DNA from: Macrophomina tecta
Lineage: Eukaryota; Ascomycota; Dothideomycetes; Botryosphaeriales; Botryosphaeriaceae
DNA length: 64,000 bases
Assembly (NCBI GenBank): GCA_024180945.1
Contig: JAKSGN010000022.1
Span: 620,001 to 684,000, forward strand
Direction: 5' to 3'
The first letter of the stretch is position 1. The number at the start of each line of letters is the position of its first letter. The position numbers were made by a program, and so were the translations under genes. This document shows positions 25,964 to 36,642 of the stretch, one piece after another. Under the pieces are notes generated by a model. The model saw only the letters and a program-made list of their open reading frames with translations. It was not told the DNA's origin and made no database searches.

Positions 25964-27705
25964 ATGGGGAAGAGTAAGTCCGGCGACCTCGAGTCTCAGA
26001 TCCACGACCAAATTCAGAGTCGATGTACCGTTCCAGTCCGCGCTCCGCCTGCCGTCAACCGCTGACCCGTCCCGGTACTGAGCAGACACGGCCGCCCACG
26101 AGTGTGTGTCGGAAGAGGCCCTGGCCCATCTGAAGACCTACAAGTACTCGAGCGTCGACAAGAGCTTCATTTCGCGCTACATCCTTAAACACTACGTATG
26201 CCCTTTCCGCACCGCCTGCCCCGCGATCCGCGACGTTGACTCTGAGTAGTGGAATGCCTTCGTCGAGCTGCTGCCGCTATGGCTGGCCCCGAACATGGTC
26301 ACCCTGCTAGGCTTCTTCTTCATCCTCGCCAACGTAGGCCTGCTGGAGCTGTTTGTTCCTGATCTCGTTGGACCGGTATAGCCCCTTGGACCCTGCAGTC
26401 CGCAAGCCAACCGCCCGTCGCGCACAGATGCTGATGCGATTCCCCGCGCCCACAGGCCCCGACTTGGATATATTACAGCTTTGCATTTGGTCTTTGGATG
26501 TGAGCGCAAGTCCTGCTGTTCGCTGGGCCCACTTTCTCATTTTTTTCCCCAGGTACTCTACCATGGACAATGTGGACGGGAAGCAGGCTCGGCGCACTGG
26601 AACATCGAGTGGTTTGGGCGAATTATTCGAGTATGTCCTTACTCGTGTTCGATTGCGGGGACCCATCCGCTCTAACCCCTCATCGCAGTCACGGCATCGA
26701 CTCCCTAAACTGCACCCTTGGCAGCCTGCTCGAAACCGCGGCAATGGGCTACGGAGCCACCAAGACTGGCGCTTTTACCGCTCTGATCCCCTGTCTCCCC
26801 ATGTTCTTCTCGACTTGGGAAACATATCACACCCACACTTTGTACCTTGGTTACTTCAATGGCCCGACAGGTAAAATCTCCTGATCTGCGCGCCATTATG
26901 CGCCCACGCCAGGCACAGCAGGAAAACTAACAAGCTTCTAGAGGGCTTGATCATTGCCTGCTCTATGATGATCATGTCCGCGCACTACGGCCCCGAAATC
27001 TGGTCGTCTTCCCTGATTCGCTACTTCCCCTCGCTGGAAGGCTATATTTCGCCAATGACGACATTCCGCGACTTTTGGGTTCCTATCCTCCTCGGATCGT
27101 TTTTCATCGCACATCTGCCGGCTTGTGTTGTCAATGTCGCCCGCGCCCGCCGCGCTGAGGGGAAGCCGGTCCTCCCCGTTTTCCAGGAATGGACGCCAAT
27201 GATTGTCTTTACCCTTGCGACCTGCGCATGGTTGGGAAGCCCTTATTCTACCATTCTGGAGGAGTGGGACGCCAAAAACAAGACTGGAGGTCATCTCGTT
27301 CTGTGGTGCCTCACGATGAGTCTCGTCTTCGGCCGCATGACCACGAAAATCATCCTTGCCCACCTTACTCGCCAGCCTTTCCCGTATTGGACCGTTATGC
27401 TCGTCCCGCTCGTTGGTGGCGCGGTCCTTGTTAACCTCCCGCGCGTTGGCTTGGCATGGGGCCCGGCAATCGCTCGGCTTGAGCTCTGGTATCTGAGATC
27501 CTACTTCGTTTTCGCTGCTGTAGTTTACACCAATTGGGCCGTTTTGGTGGTTACCAGCATTTGCAAATTCCTTGGTATCAATTGCTTGACCATCGCCCCA
27601 AAGAAGGAAAACGCAAACGGTAGGGCTACAGCAACTGCTGCTGAGCCTGAGAGGAGGGTTACTCGGTCCATGGCTAACGGCGCCACCGGTCGAAAGGCCG
27701 ATTAA
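25964..27705 (+). CDS. CPT1: CDP-alcohol aminophosphotransferase (CPT1/EPT1 family)
   Basis: Predicted 437-residue multi-pass membrane enzyme of the ER/Golgi that joins diacylglycerol with CDP-choline or CDP-ethanolamine, the last step of the Kennedy pathway. Seven exons: 25964-25973, 26086-26195, 26250-26375, 26456-26499, 26553-26630, 26689-26870, 26942-27705. The family catalytic signature DGxxARx8Gx3Dx3D is complete at about residues 104-126: VDGKQARRTG... then LGELFDHGIDSLN; its first Asp of the FDHGID part is assembled across an intron. The N terminus reads HLKTYKYSSVDKSFISRYIL, and NMVTLLGFFFI begins the first membrane helix. About seven to ten hydrophobic helices follow, with FSTWETYHTHTLYLG between them. 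The tail is polar. The first coding exon is only ten bases. Choline versus ethanolamine preference cannot be read from the sequence, so EPT1 is equally possible. Confidence 0.88.
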
Positions 27706-29006
27706 ATTCCTCCCAAACCTCTTCATGACGCGCATCTGTACAGTAAGACATGATCGTCACGATGCACACGACTCGATGCAGCGCATCCCTCCGGCTTAGG
27801 ATTGCCACGTCTAGACGATCATCCGCCTTGGCCTTAACCGATCACAGGCCCGAGCTCCTCTTGCGAATCAATCACCAAATTACCCACTGGCCAACCAGTC
27901 GGTAATTCCATTTTTAGCACCCTTTTTTTTGATCACGTTCCGGTAAAGCCAAAAAGATTCAGATAGAGCCATTTAATTGACGACGAGACGGCGGAAACGG
28001 CCCTATCAGCTAAACACCACGTCACAACCATTATAGAGAAAGTAAATCTTGTATTTTGCATTTGCATATGATAGCATTTTGATAATTGTTTCATGGAGGC
28101 CTTCCCTGGCGGCGAGCAGCACGGCGGAAAAAGCGCCTTGTTCAACACAGTGCTTGGACATGTCTTGTGCTGGGTTGATTGAGTTACTTTTCAGTGCCAA
28201 CTTGATACTGTTCCTCCCGAAAGCGGATTTGCACGTTTGACAAGTGTTTGTACAAAAAAAAAAAAAAAACAAAATAATACATAGCATCCAACTTTACCTT
28301 ATTCAATGACTGACATGAATCGGGCTTGTGGTGGGAAGAGGGCGTCTATTTTGTATCGTCTCATCTTCATTTTACTTCCGTAATAGGATTCTTCGTGGTT
28401 GTCAGCAGTCTGCGTGCAGTGCAATAATAACATTCATGTCCTTTCCTGGCCCTTTGACCCATCTGCAGCACGGAAGGCAATCAGCGACTCGACTTATGCA
28501 GCGCATGAAACTCTAAGCTCTGCACCCGCAAACGCGCAGCCTGTCCACTGTCACTAGCGAGCAGCTGGGCCATCCAGCAAATCATTTGACCACGTGTCAT
28601 TGTTAACTCAATACCTAAAGGCGGAGAAAGAGGCGCAAGACCAAAGAATTTGGATCACCCCATACTGTATTCCGTAAAACCTGTCCTCTTCTTCCGCTCG
28701 ATCTACATGGTGTACAGCTTTCATCAGGCCAACTCACACGAAAGACTTATCGCCCTCAGCTGCCTCCTCAGACTTCGGGGACAGGACTAATGCCTATGTC
28801 CGCATCCATTCACCTACCCTCCTGCTACTTCCAAGTCGGAGGCTGTATGCATAGCATCCGATCGACTGCGCCGTCGTTTGCGCAAGCTCCTGATCTTCCA
28901 TGTAAGCGTAGTCCGCTCACAGCCAGGTGAATTTAGAGCTTGATACATCGTCCGACTGTCGAGTCAAAACCAGGCCATACGCATTTTCCCGGTCCGGAGA
29001 TATTGG
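27706..29006. other. Gene-poor interval
   Basis: Downstream of the phosphotransferase, AT-richer than its neighbours, with a 16-base A run at 28254. No open frame longer than about 90 residues and none recognisable. Confidence 0.55.
28254..28269. repeat. Poly-A tract
   Basis: Sixteen consecutive A bases in the gene-poor interval, not adjacent to any recognised gene end. Confidence 0.8.
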
Positions 29007-29640
29007 CTAAAACCTTAGATTGAGAGCAATGAGATCTCCGCTTATGATAAGGTGGCCACTGGCGACAGGCAAATAGGTCACATCACTGAGGGTTGTGTAT
29101 TCGCAGTAGTTGATATCCGCTTGCCACAGGACATGGGTATTGTCATCCACGGTCTCCATCAGGAACCCTATAGGACCTTCCGCAGCTGCCCATGACCAAC
29201 TTGGTGCACAGTACCGCTGCAGCTTGCGGGTTGATATTAAGCTGACGGAGGTCTCGGCTGCACCGAGATAACGTGGACGCCAGAGGAGTCCTATAAGAAT
29301 GGTCATTTGTCTAAATCCTCGCGACAAAATTTCCTGGGCCTGCACCTTCTGCAAACTGATCGTGCCGGTGCTGCGTTGCTCCCGCTTTCGCTGGTAACCG
29401 GCCCTCTTCGAACGTCAGCCCCCGGCGCGTGAACTCCTGGACCATTAGTCTCCACACCGAGGACATCGCAGAGGGCATAAGCAGTTCCGACTTCACAAAC
29501 CTTTTGAGGTAGTAAGCACAGTGAATATCGGCCAGCATACTGGAGTACTCGCAACGGTGAATCTCCCCCAACTCCTGCAGAACCTCACTATTTCTAAAGT
29601 GCAGTGTTTTGGGAGGTACTGACATCTAGAGCTCAATGAG
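29007..29640 (-). pseudogene. HET-domain gene relic, C-terminal part
   Basis: HET domains belong to fungal proteins that trigger heterokaryon (vegetative) incompatibility and cell death. Two overlapping minus-strand frames carry pieces of the region that follows or ends such proteins. The upstream frame (29625-29311) has PPKTLHFRNSEV, then WRLMVQEFTRRGLTFEEG and RLPAKAGATQ, matching the usual pattern of TLHF..., W..(I/V)V..Y(S/T)RR.LT and RLPA.SG. The second frame (29354-29007) has LIGLLWRPRYLG and APSWSWAAAEGPI, which normally follow in the same chain. The chain is therefore broken by a frameshift near 29330, and a stop codon lies directly before PPKTLHF. No convincing catalytic or N-terminal HET core (LSYCWG type) was found upstream, to about 30.4 kb. 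The gene looks truncated and dead. Confidence 0.72.
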
Positions 29641-30696
29641 CGAGAACTGAACAGCAAAAGAGAGCCCCTCAAGGCCGAGGTTCTCGGATACGCAGCAACA
29701 AGGACCAGCCGATGCCATTGCCGTGCGAAAGGCAAGGACCAATGAAGCCCAGCACTGGCGTGAGCTTGCTAAACCAAACCCCACTGCTCATATGCAGGAG
29801 GACCTTTGTCTGTTGTGGAAAGCCTTTTCGACCTCTTACACACGAGCCCGGACGATGTGAGCCTACCGTTACCCATGTAGACCATCGCTAATATGCAAGC
29901 TATTTCAGCCGCACTATACCCTCAGGCCAAAGCCTTGCTCGGTCACAAGCAGTAGACGCTATGAGCTGCGAGGGAAGGGCCTAATAACTGCAAATAGTCG
30001 TAGTTTCCATCTACGACCAGAGTCGTTCGGAGCAACAACATTTTCGTGAAGCCAACCTCGCACCCCACAAACAGGCCGAGCCGAGCCTCCCCCTTCTGTG
30101 GAGCTCGATATCAGAAGTAGAGGCATAGTATCTTTGCCGGCCGGGGAAACCAAATGATTTCCTTAAAAGTATTGTTGCTTAGGCAGAAATAGGTCACAGG
30201 CTGCAAGTGTCCTCGATGTCTGGCCCGAGGCGACAGCGTCTGGGTCTTTCCGGGTAAATGCTCTCTAGTGTGCAGATGGAGAGTGAACTGAGCAGGTTGC
30301 GGGAAAGTTACTCTGGAATTCAATCTGGACAAGCCCAAAGCAGTTGATACAAGAAAATAATAATAATCATAATAATAATAAAAAGAAGAGACGAAGCCGA
30401 AGGAATCCTGTGCACATTCAATCTTGTTGTCAACACTCTATCTTTCGATAATATGCTTCGTACGAACGGCTGGGGTGAGTAAATGCGTCTTTTAAGCGGG
30501 CATTCTGTATCCTAAGGGCAAAGCGGAGTCAGGTCCCATAAGGTCCAATTTCTTTTATTTATTGAACTGGGTCCTCGTTGAGGTCCTCTGAAGTGTGTAA
30601 TATGCCTTATCTTCATGCAACTCGTAAGCACCAGCAGAGTCGATGAAGCTGGCTGTCCAAAGATCTTGTACAAATAGATATGAGATGCTCTCAGGC
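29641..30696. other. Gene-poor interval with AAT microsatellite
   Basis: Possible further-decayed 5' part of the HET relic, but no motif survives that I can recognise. It contains an AAT-type repeat and the 3' end of the beta-flanking gene. Confidence 0.45.
30356..30381. repeat. AAT trinucleotide microsatellite
   Basis: About eight AAT units with one interruption (ATC), in the gap before the beta-flanking gene. Confidence 0.8.
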
Positions 30697-31435
30697 CTAC
30701 AAGAACTTGCTTGCCAGACCCATGAGGCCGCTGGGCTTGCTGCCGCCGCTGGAACCGCTGGAGTCAGACTTGAGGTACATCTTCAAAGCCATCTGTGCGG
30801 CCTGCTGGACGGCGCCCTGCTTGCTAGCGTCCGGATGCTGTGGACACCGTTAGCATCCTCGACCAACCCACAATGGTCACTCAATAACATACCGTCTTGC
30901 CGCTGGCGCTCTGCTCATCGAAAAGCTTACTGGCCTGCGCCATAGCCAGGCCCAAGAACTCGCTCTTGCTGCTCTTGCCACCGCTCCCACTGCTGTTGAA
31001 CATCTTCAGCGCCTGCATCGCCGCAGCAGCGCCCAAGTTCCCCTCCGTAGCCTGGTGTCCGCTGCTTTCGTGGCCGCCGCCGCCATAGTACGTCTTGTGC
31101 TGCCTGACGGCGTCGTCCTCGTCCAGGTCCTCGTCCTTCAGGCTCTGCTTCTTGCCCGAGAGCATGCCCAGCGCGGTGCTGAACAGTGAGCTGTCGCCAC
31201 TGCCGCCCGAGTGCGACGACGCGTGCTCCTCGGCGCGGCGGTAGTCCTCGTCGTCCGAGTCGTCGTAGCGGTGGCTGCTGCTGCCCCCATGGCTGCCGCC
31301 GCCGTGGCCGTAGCCGCCCTCGGAGTATCCGTAGCCACCCTCGCGGCCGCCGCCGTATCCGCCCTCGCGACCGCCGCCGCCGTAGTACTCGTCGCGCGCG
31401 CCGCCGCGGCTGCCGTACTCGTCGTTGTAGGACAT
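30697..31435 (-). CDS. Beta-flanking-type protein, glycine-rich, unknown function
   Basis: Predicted 227 residues from two exons, 31435-30893 and 30837-30697 (55-base intron with a GCTAAC branch site). The start MSYNDEYGSRGG opens a Gly/Tyr-rich segment with GGYG and REGGYGG repeats (about residues 1-60). An acidic, Ser-rich stretch follows. The C-terminal half is Ala-rich and helical: LFSTALGMLSG, AAAAMQALKMF, SEFLGLAMAQASKLFD, AVQQAAQMALKMYL and GLMGLASKFL. That pattern of amphipathic repeats is characteristic of the fungal proteins called beta-flanking protein (DUF7721); their role is not established. The gene lies tail-to-head with cyclophilin H on the same strand. An in-frame upstream ATG would add a 42-residue extension unlike the family, so 31435 is preferred. 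Family call from memory; function unknown. Confidence 0.78.
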
Positions 31436-32234
31436 GGTGATAGCTCTGGGCGGGAGTCTGTTAGACCTTCGATGGCAAAGGGCTGCGGTGGAGAGGGTGA
31501 AGCAGTGATGGACGAAACTGTGGTTGATGATGGGAGCTGGACAGCTTAGGAAAGGGGCCACTGCGGGGTAGTTGGGCGCGCAAGCTTCGGAGGTGTCGCC
31601 GGGGAATAGACAGCGGGGGGATTGGGGAAGGGGAAGCTCACTGTTGTTTGATCAAAGTGATATGTCGCTGTCGCTGAGGTAGTAGCTCGGGTGCTTCAAT
31701 TGGTGAGAGAGAGAGTTGTTTGCAGGCGCTAGCGAACAACAATGTGGTGCGCTGTTATGAAGGCCTGATCGACAAGCTGGAACAAGTGGGGTTGAACGCA
31801 TCGGGCAATGACGCAGCTCCGTGGCTCGTGCTAGGCCGCTGCGTCACTGACGGTGCCGGGGTCCCAAACGTGTTTATTATGCATACCTCCAGAGTGGGCT
31901 GATTTGAGAAGCTTCCTTCGAGGCGTCCGTTGCAGGATATATTTGGCTACGATTTCCGCGGCCTCGTCAAATCGGCTCGCGACATTCACGCTAATCTGGC
32001 AACGAGGCATCAATGCCCAGGCGGGAGCCCTGCTTCGAGCCGTGCGGCCAAGAAGAAGCTTCCCCGGCCTTTCCTCCACCTCAAGCCGAACATGGAATCG
32101 ATCTCCACGGCTACGCTGCCGGCCTGCAGGGCTGAGAAAGCGCCCGGTGCCGGGCCCCGAGCAGAGCCAAAAATCATGCTTGTGCTGCATGAGGACTGCC
32201 CTGTAGTCCCCTCCTCCCCATCTCAAGAGTGGCG
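31436..32234. other. Intergenic between beta-flanking gene and cyclophilin H
   Basis: Should hold the promoter of the beta-flanking gene and the cyclophilin 3' end. Overlapping short frames on both strands; no gene recognised. Confidence 0.55.
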
Positions 32235-33093
32235 TTACATCTCTCCGCATTGCGCAATCACTACATCCTGCGTCGGCTTTTCCCGCTGCGTGCGCGTGTT
32301 CTCAACCTTCTTGACCACATCCATGCCGTCGACTACGCGCCCAAAGACGACGTGCTTGTTATTCAAGAACGGCGTCGGCACCGTGGTAATGAAGAACTGG
32401 CTGCCGTTTGTGTTGGGGCCTGAGTTCTATAGATGACTTGTTAGCGCTCTGGCATGCAGCATGTCGTGATGCGATCCAGCTGCCTTACCGCCATGCTCAG
32501 CAGACCGGGCGCGTCATGCTTCAGCTCAAAGTTTTCGTCGGCGAATGCACGGGTCCCATAGATGCATGTTGATCCAGTGCCGTCGCCGTTGAGAAAGTCA
32601 CCGCCTTGGATCATGAATTCCTTGATCTGCACGGTTGCGGTCAGCAAAACAGGAATCCGGACGCGCTCATGCGAGGCTGCTCACCACTCTGTGGAACTTG
32701 CAGCCCTTGTAACCTTGGGGCCGGCCATGTTGGTTCTTGGTCTCGCCGGTGCAGAATTGACGGAAGTTCTCAGCAGTGCGTGGTACTACATCCTTGAACA
32801 GCTCCATCTTGACGCGGCCGAGCGGCTCACCTGCGCCATATCTGTGTCAGCAAGCCTGTTGGACGGCCTGGACAGCCTGTCGTGCCCCTCTTCCAGAGCT
32901 AGGTAAAAACGAGTAACGAAAAGTTGGGGGCGAAGCAAGGCACAGCAACAGCACAGGGCACAAGGCTCGCAGGCGAACGAGGCAGAAACGTGAGAAGGGC
33001 AAAATGCCGCAGTCATGGGCGCTTACCTCCCAGGGTGATGTCGAAGAAAACCACGGGGTTGTCTGGATGCCTCTTGGGCACAGGGCTGGCCAT
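32235..33093 (-). CDS. cyp3: Peptidyl-prolyl cis-trans isomerase H (cyclophilin)
   Basis: Predicted 180 residues in four exons: 33093-33027, 32830-32685, 32626-32489, 32426-32235. Cyclophilin H isomerises Xaa-Pro bonds and in animals rides on the U4/U6 snRNP through Prp4; a spliceosomal role here is inferred from that family. The chain is one cyclophilin fold: [33 protein letters not shown] split by the signature [24 protein letters not shown] (the catalytic Arg is in FHRV), [28 protein letters not shown], and [10 protein letters not shown]. The C terminus ends VIAQCGEM as in PPIH proteins. Length matches the single-domain family; there is no signal peptide or extra domain. The short acidic/basic N-terminal lead ([11 protein letters not shown]) is also typical. 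It is divergent from the RING-H2 gene across a 1.07-kb promoter region. Confidence 0.92.
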
Positions 33094-34164
33094 GATGGTG
33101 GTGGCTGTGTCGCGTAGGAGGACACGAAAAGCGGCAGGTCTGTAACAACCACGCAGCGGGTTCTCGTCCAGGCGGCGCCGTACCGAGATGGGCGTTCGCC
33201 GGGGCAGTTGGACGGTACCGGCGGATAAGCAAGCGCGGCTCAGGTGGAGAGAAGGTGCAGACTCGGTGTATTTGGAAGCTTTTCGGCGGCTCTATTCGCG
33301 AGACTCTGGAGCGAGAGGGCACCAGCGCTGCGCGAGGGAAAATCAGTTGCGCATCAGAGGGCCCGGGCCCAGGCGTGCGGCGCCGCTCTCAGCGCACGCA
33401 TCACCGTCAGTGTCGCAAGTTGACGGCTTAGAGGCGAGCGGACGGGCTGCCTGACGACGAGAAGACAGCAGTTTCAGCAGCCGCTCCTTCTGCACGCGGC
33501 CTCCCGCTGCGCGCTCTCGGCCGCTGCAAAGAACGAGCTCTGGGTGTGTCTGGCGCGCGCTGATCTTCGCCGCTCGCAGCCCTGGTGCGCCAAGACTGGC
33601 CCCAGCAGCAGCCGCGCCGGCCAGCGCCTCCGCTTTCTACCAAAGTACTTACATATCTTTCTCCTCCCCGCCCGCTCTTCGCTCCATTTCCTCACCCACG
33701 GCGCGCCTGTCGACCAACCTGCACCCTTGACCTCGGCCACCTCGCTAGGGCTACGGTGTGGCTGTTTCGTCATTCGCTGCGCCGAGTCGCATTGTCGAAT
33801 CGCCACCAAGGTGCCGCTATCGCTGCTCACTCGCGGTCGCGACAACGGATCCAAGCCGTCACCACGCCGTGCTAGCCTGTCGGCATCACACCAGCCGCGC
33901 CACTGCCTCCCGTCCGACCACTCGCTCGTCCGCGCCCCGCTGTTTGTGCTGGGGCCTTTTATCCGATCGCCAGCCGGGGATCTGCACCTTACTTCGACAT
34001 TGTGACCGACATCGTCCCTATTGTCACCGCAAGGACCGACCACCACCAACCCCTCGCTCGCACACCTCACTGCATGACCGTGTAATATTCCGATCCGCCT
34101 GTAGTGCGCGACCGTCGAGCTTTTCTCCAGCGTAGTGCCACATGTGTCGCGCCCGTCCGCAACA
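33094..34164. other. Shared divergent promoter region, cyclophilin H and RING-H2 gene
   Basis: About 1.07 kb, GC-rich, no credible gene. Overlapping frames on both strands have no protein features. It presumably contains both promoters. Confidence 0.6.
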
Positions 34165-35559
34165 ATGAGTTCGCCATCGTCGACATCATCCGCCTTCACG
34201 TCGCCGACCTCCACCGGCAATGGCAATAGCAGCAACAGCGGAGGCGGCGGCCCCACCAACTCGCCGCTGCTCTTCTTTGTTGCGCTAGGTTTTGGTGTTG
34301 TCTTCACGAACCTCTGGTGAGCAGCCAGCGCGGCTCGATCCCGGGCTTGTTTGGACCGTCCAAAGATGAAATGGACATCTTGTAGCGAGGGCTGATAACT
34401 CTATAGGATCATCGTCGGTGTCAAGTACTGCTTTCGCTACAACCAGCGCAGTCGCCTTGCCAGACAGGCTGGTGGCGATGCCGAGATCGATCTCGCTGCC
34501 ATGCAGCAACCACCGCGCCGTCGCAGAAGGGAAAAGAAGCTGATGACGATGGATGAGGTCAATGAACGTTTCCCGCTGATGAAGTACAAAATGTGGCGTG
34601 CCTCGCGCGAGCGCGAGGGCTTGTCTACCGCGGGCGGAATCTCATCGCCTCCGAGCCGGGCTGCGAGCGTGAAGGATGCTGAAGGAGTCGTTACCGCTGC
34701 TGGCGACAGCCGCCGATCTGAAGATATGGAGAAAAGGGTTTCGCAACCTCAACTTGATCATACCGCCCCGTCTTCTGCCAATGGACCCGCCGCTTCGGAT
34801 TCTCAACACCAGGAGCCGCAACCTGAACTCAGTAGTGCTGAGAGGAATCTGGAACTGGAAAAGTGCAAGACTGTTGCGAGCACCGTTGAGGATACGAACA
34901 AAGAGCGCCGGGCATCAGTACACGATGATGACGATGACGACGACGATGATCCGATTAGGACTGCTGCACCCCCGGAGCTTCTTCAGAGTCCTGGAGATAC
35001 CTGTGCCATCTGCCTGGAGGAGCTCGAAGACGATGACGACGTTCGTGGATTGAAATGTGGCCACGCCTTCCACGCCGGCTGTCTCGACCCATGGCTCACT
35101 AGCCGCCGCGCGTGCTGCCCGCTTTGCAAGGCCGATTACTATGTTCCCAAACCAAGGCCCGAGGGTGAACAAAATAATGACTCCACAGGCCGTCGCACGC
35201 CTGGACTCCGGATGCCTCAGGCTCCTCAATCGGTCTGGATCGGATCTCGCACAGCTTTGCCCGGACGGACTGGCCGTACTATGGTCTTTTCTCGTGCTGG
35301 AGAAGACGACTCTCGCAGAAGCCGACGTATACGTGGCCCAGGCCATACCGATTATCAGCAGAGACAGCGTCAAGAGCAGACACTGCAGCAGACACAGCAG
35401 CAATCCACTGAAGGTTCCGCGGGTATTGGCGCTAGGTTACGCAGTCTTCGCCCTACTATGCCAACCATTCGCAATCCTTTTGCCCGCAACCAACCGAATG
35501 CAAACAACAATACTTCTACTGAACCTTCACCGGGGCAGCTTGAGGCAGGCACTAGGTAA
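34165..35559 (+). CDS. Membrane-anchored RING-H2 ubiquitin ligase
   Basis: Predicted 434 residues from two exons, 34165-34316 and 34407-35559 (90-base intron). A Ser/Gly-rich start leads to one membrane helix (about residues 34-58, LLFFVALGFGVVFTNLW then IIVGV). The RING-H2 finger is complete at about residues 250-292: CAICLEELEDDDDVRGLKCGH is broken here into CAIC, KCGHAFHAGCLDPWL and CPLC, giving the C3-H2-C3 zinc pattern. It should recruit an E2 enzyme to ubiquitinate membrane or neighbouring proteins. Between the helix and RING are a basic RRRRREKK patch, a long disordered stretch, and a nine-residue Asp run. The C-terminal region is Gln- and Arg-rich. The closest known layout is the small TM-RING-H2 ligases of fungi; I cannot assign a yeast gene name. 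Confidence 0.82.
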
Positions 35560-36642
35560 AAGTGACGTTTCACTATGTTCCTGCAGCTTGTCTCAAAAGT
35601 TCCTGGGCATACCCATGTTCGGTATTTATTCGGCATGATGCATATCAATGTATCGCTTTAGGCGGTCTGGATGCCATCCTCGAATTACAACTTCATGACA
35701 CTTTACGGCGCCCGTTTCCATCTCTGTACTACTTCTGGGTGACGTTGTTTCACATCAACTTTACTCTTCACGTTTCCACTCTCAATTCTACCACGACAGG
35801 CCTGCAACGGTTGCATGTTGTTTTCCGTGGTGTTTGCTTAGGCTTTTGCGTGGCTTCCTTCAATGCATGGTCGGTTTCCCTCTTTGCTCATAGGCGAGAG
35901 ATAGGGATTATACTGGGTTTAGTTCTCTTTTTCACTTTACTGTTGGGTCCCCGTTCTTCGTGCTCAGATACCCACATCGGCTCCTGCGCTCAGACACTGT
36001 TCTGAATGTATGCTACGCATTGGCGATCTCGCAAGGACATTTGCAGATTAATGCCCAAGCGACAATGAATGAAGTGGATGTTCCCCTTCATGACATCAAT
36101 CGCGGAAACATATTGTTGTTGGTGTTCATGGGGTCCAGGAGCCGAGGGTTCGAAGAGCATGATATGGGTGATGGAGTGGGTGGGTCGGGATGCTGGGTTC
36201 AATATGAGGGAAAAGGGGTTATGGGATAGCTTAACGCGTGGCAGCGGGCAGGGGTGGACATCTTTTTTGAGGGTTTTCTTACTGAACTTCGTGTGAATAT
36301 AGATCGGCGTAGCATAGGGGCTAACAACGGGCTTGTGAATACAACTCATTTATGACATTTGCTTGGCAGCTGGCTCGTGTCGATCTTCAGGGGTGGAAAA
36401 GGCACCCTAACTTGACTCGTATCCGAGTTCGGAATCGTCGTGGTGTTGAGGCGCAATTAGGAGCACACACTCTATCCGAGCTTGGCGGCGATCATCACGG
36501 CTGAACTGCGGGTCGCGACCTTGACCTGACGTCTTCGCTGCGCGCGCCGTGAGAGTTGCAGGACTGAGCAACCCACCAATTTCGACAAGCACTCGCTGAC
36601 CTCCTACGAGCTACAGGCTGCGCACCAACGACCGCAGCTATC
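35560..36642. other. Intergenic between the RING-H2 gene and COQ6
   Basis: A 147-residue open frame continues after the RING-H2 stop, without a credible start or any protein motif, and is probably 3' UTR. The last 250 bases should be the COQ6 promoter. No gene seen. Confidence 0.55.

Noticed and set aside
30697..31549. Ala/Val-rich and Arg-rich plus-strand frames opposite the beta-flanking gene
   Set aside because: They are antisense reads of the Gly-rich codons and have single-residue-dominated composition.
35562..36005. 147-residue plus-strand frame after the RING-H2 gene
   Set aside because: Starts two bases after the stop codon region with no good start context and no motif; most likely 3' UTR.
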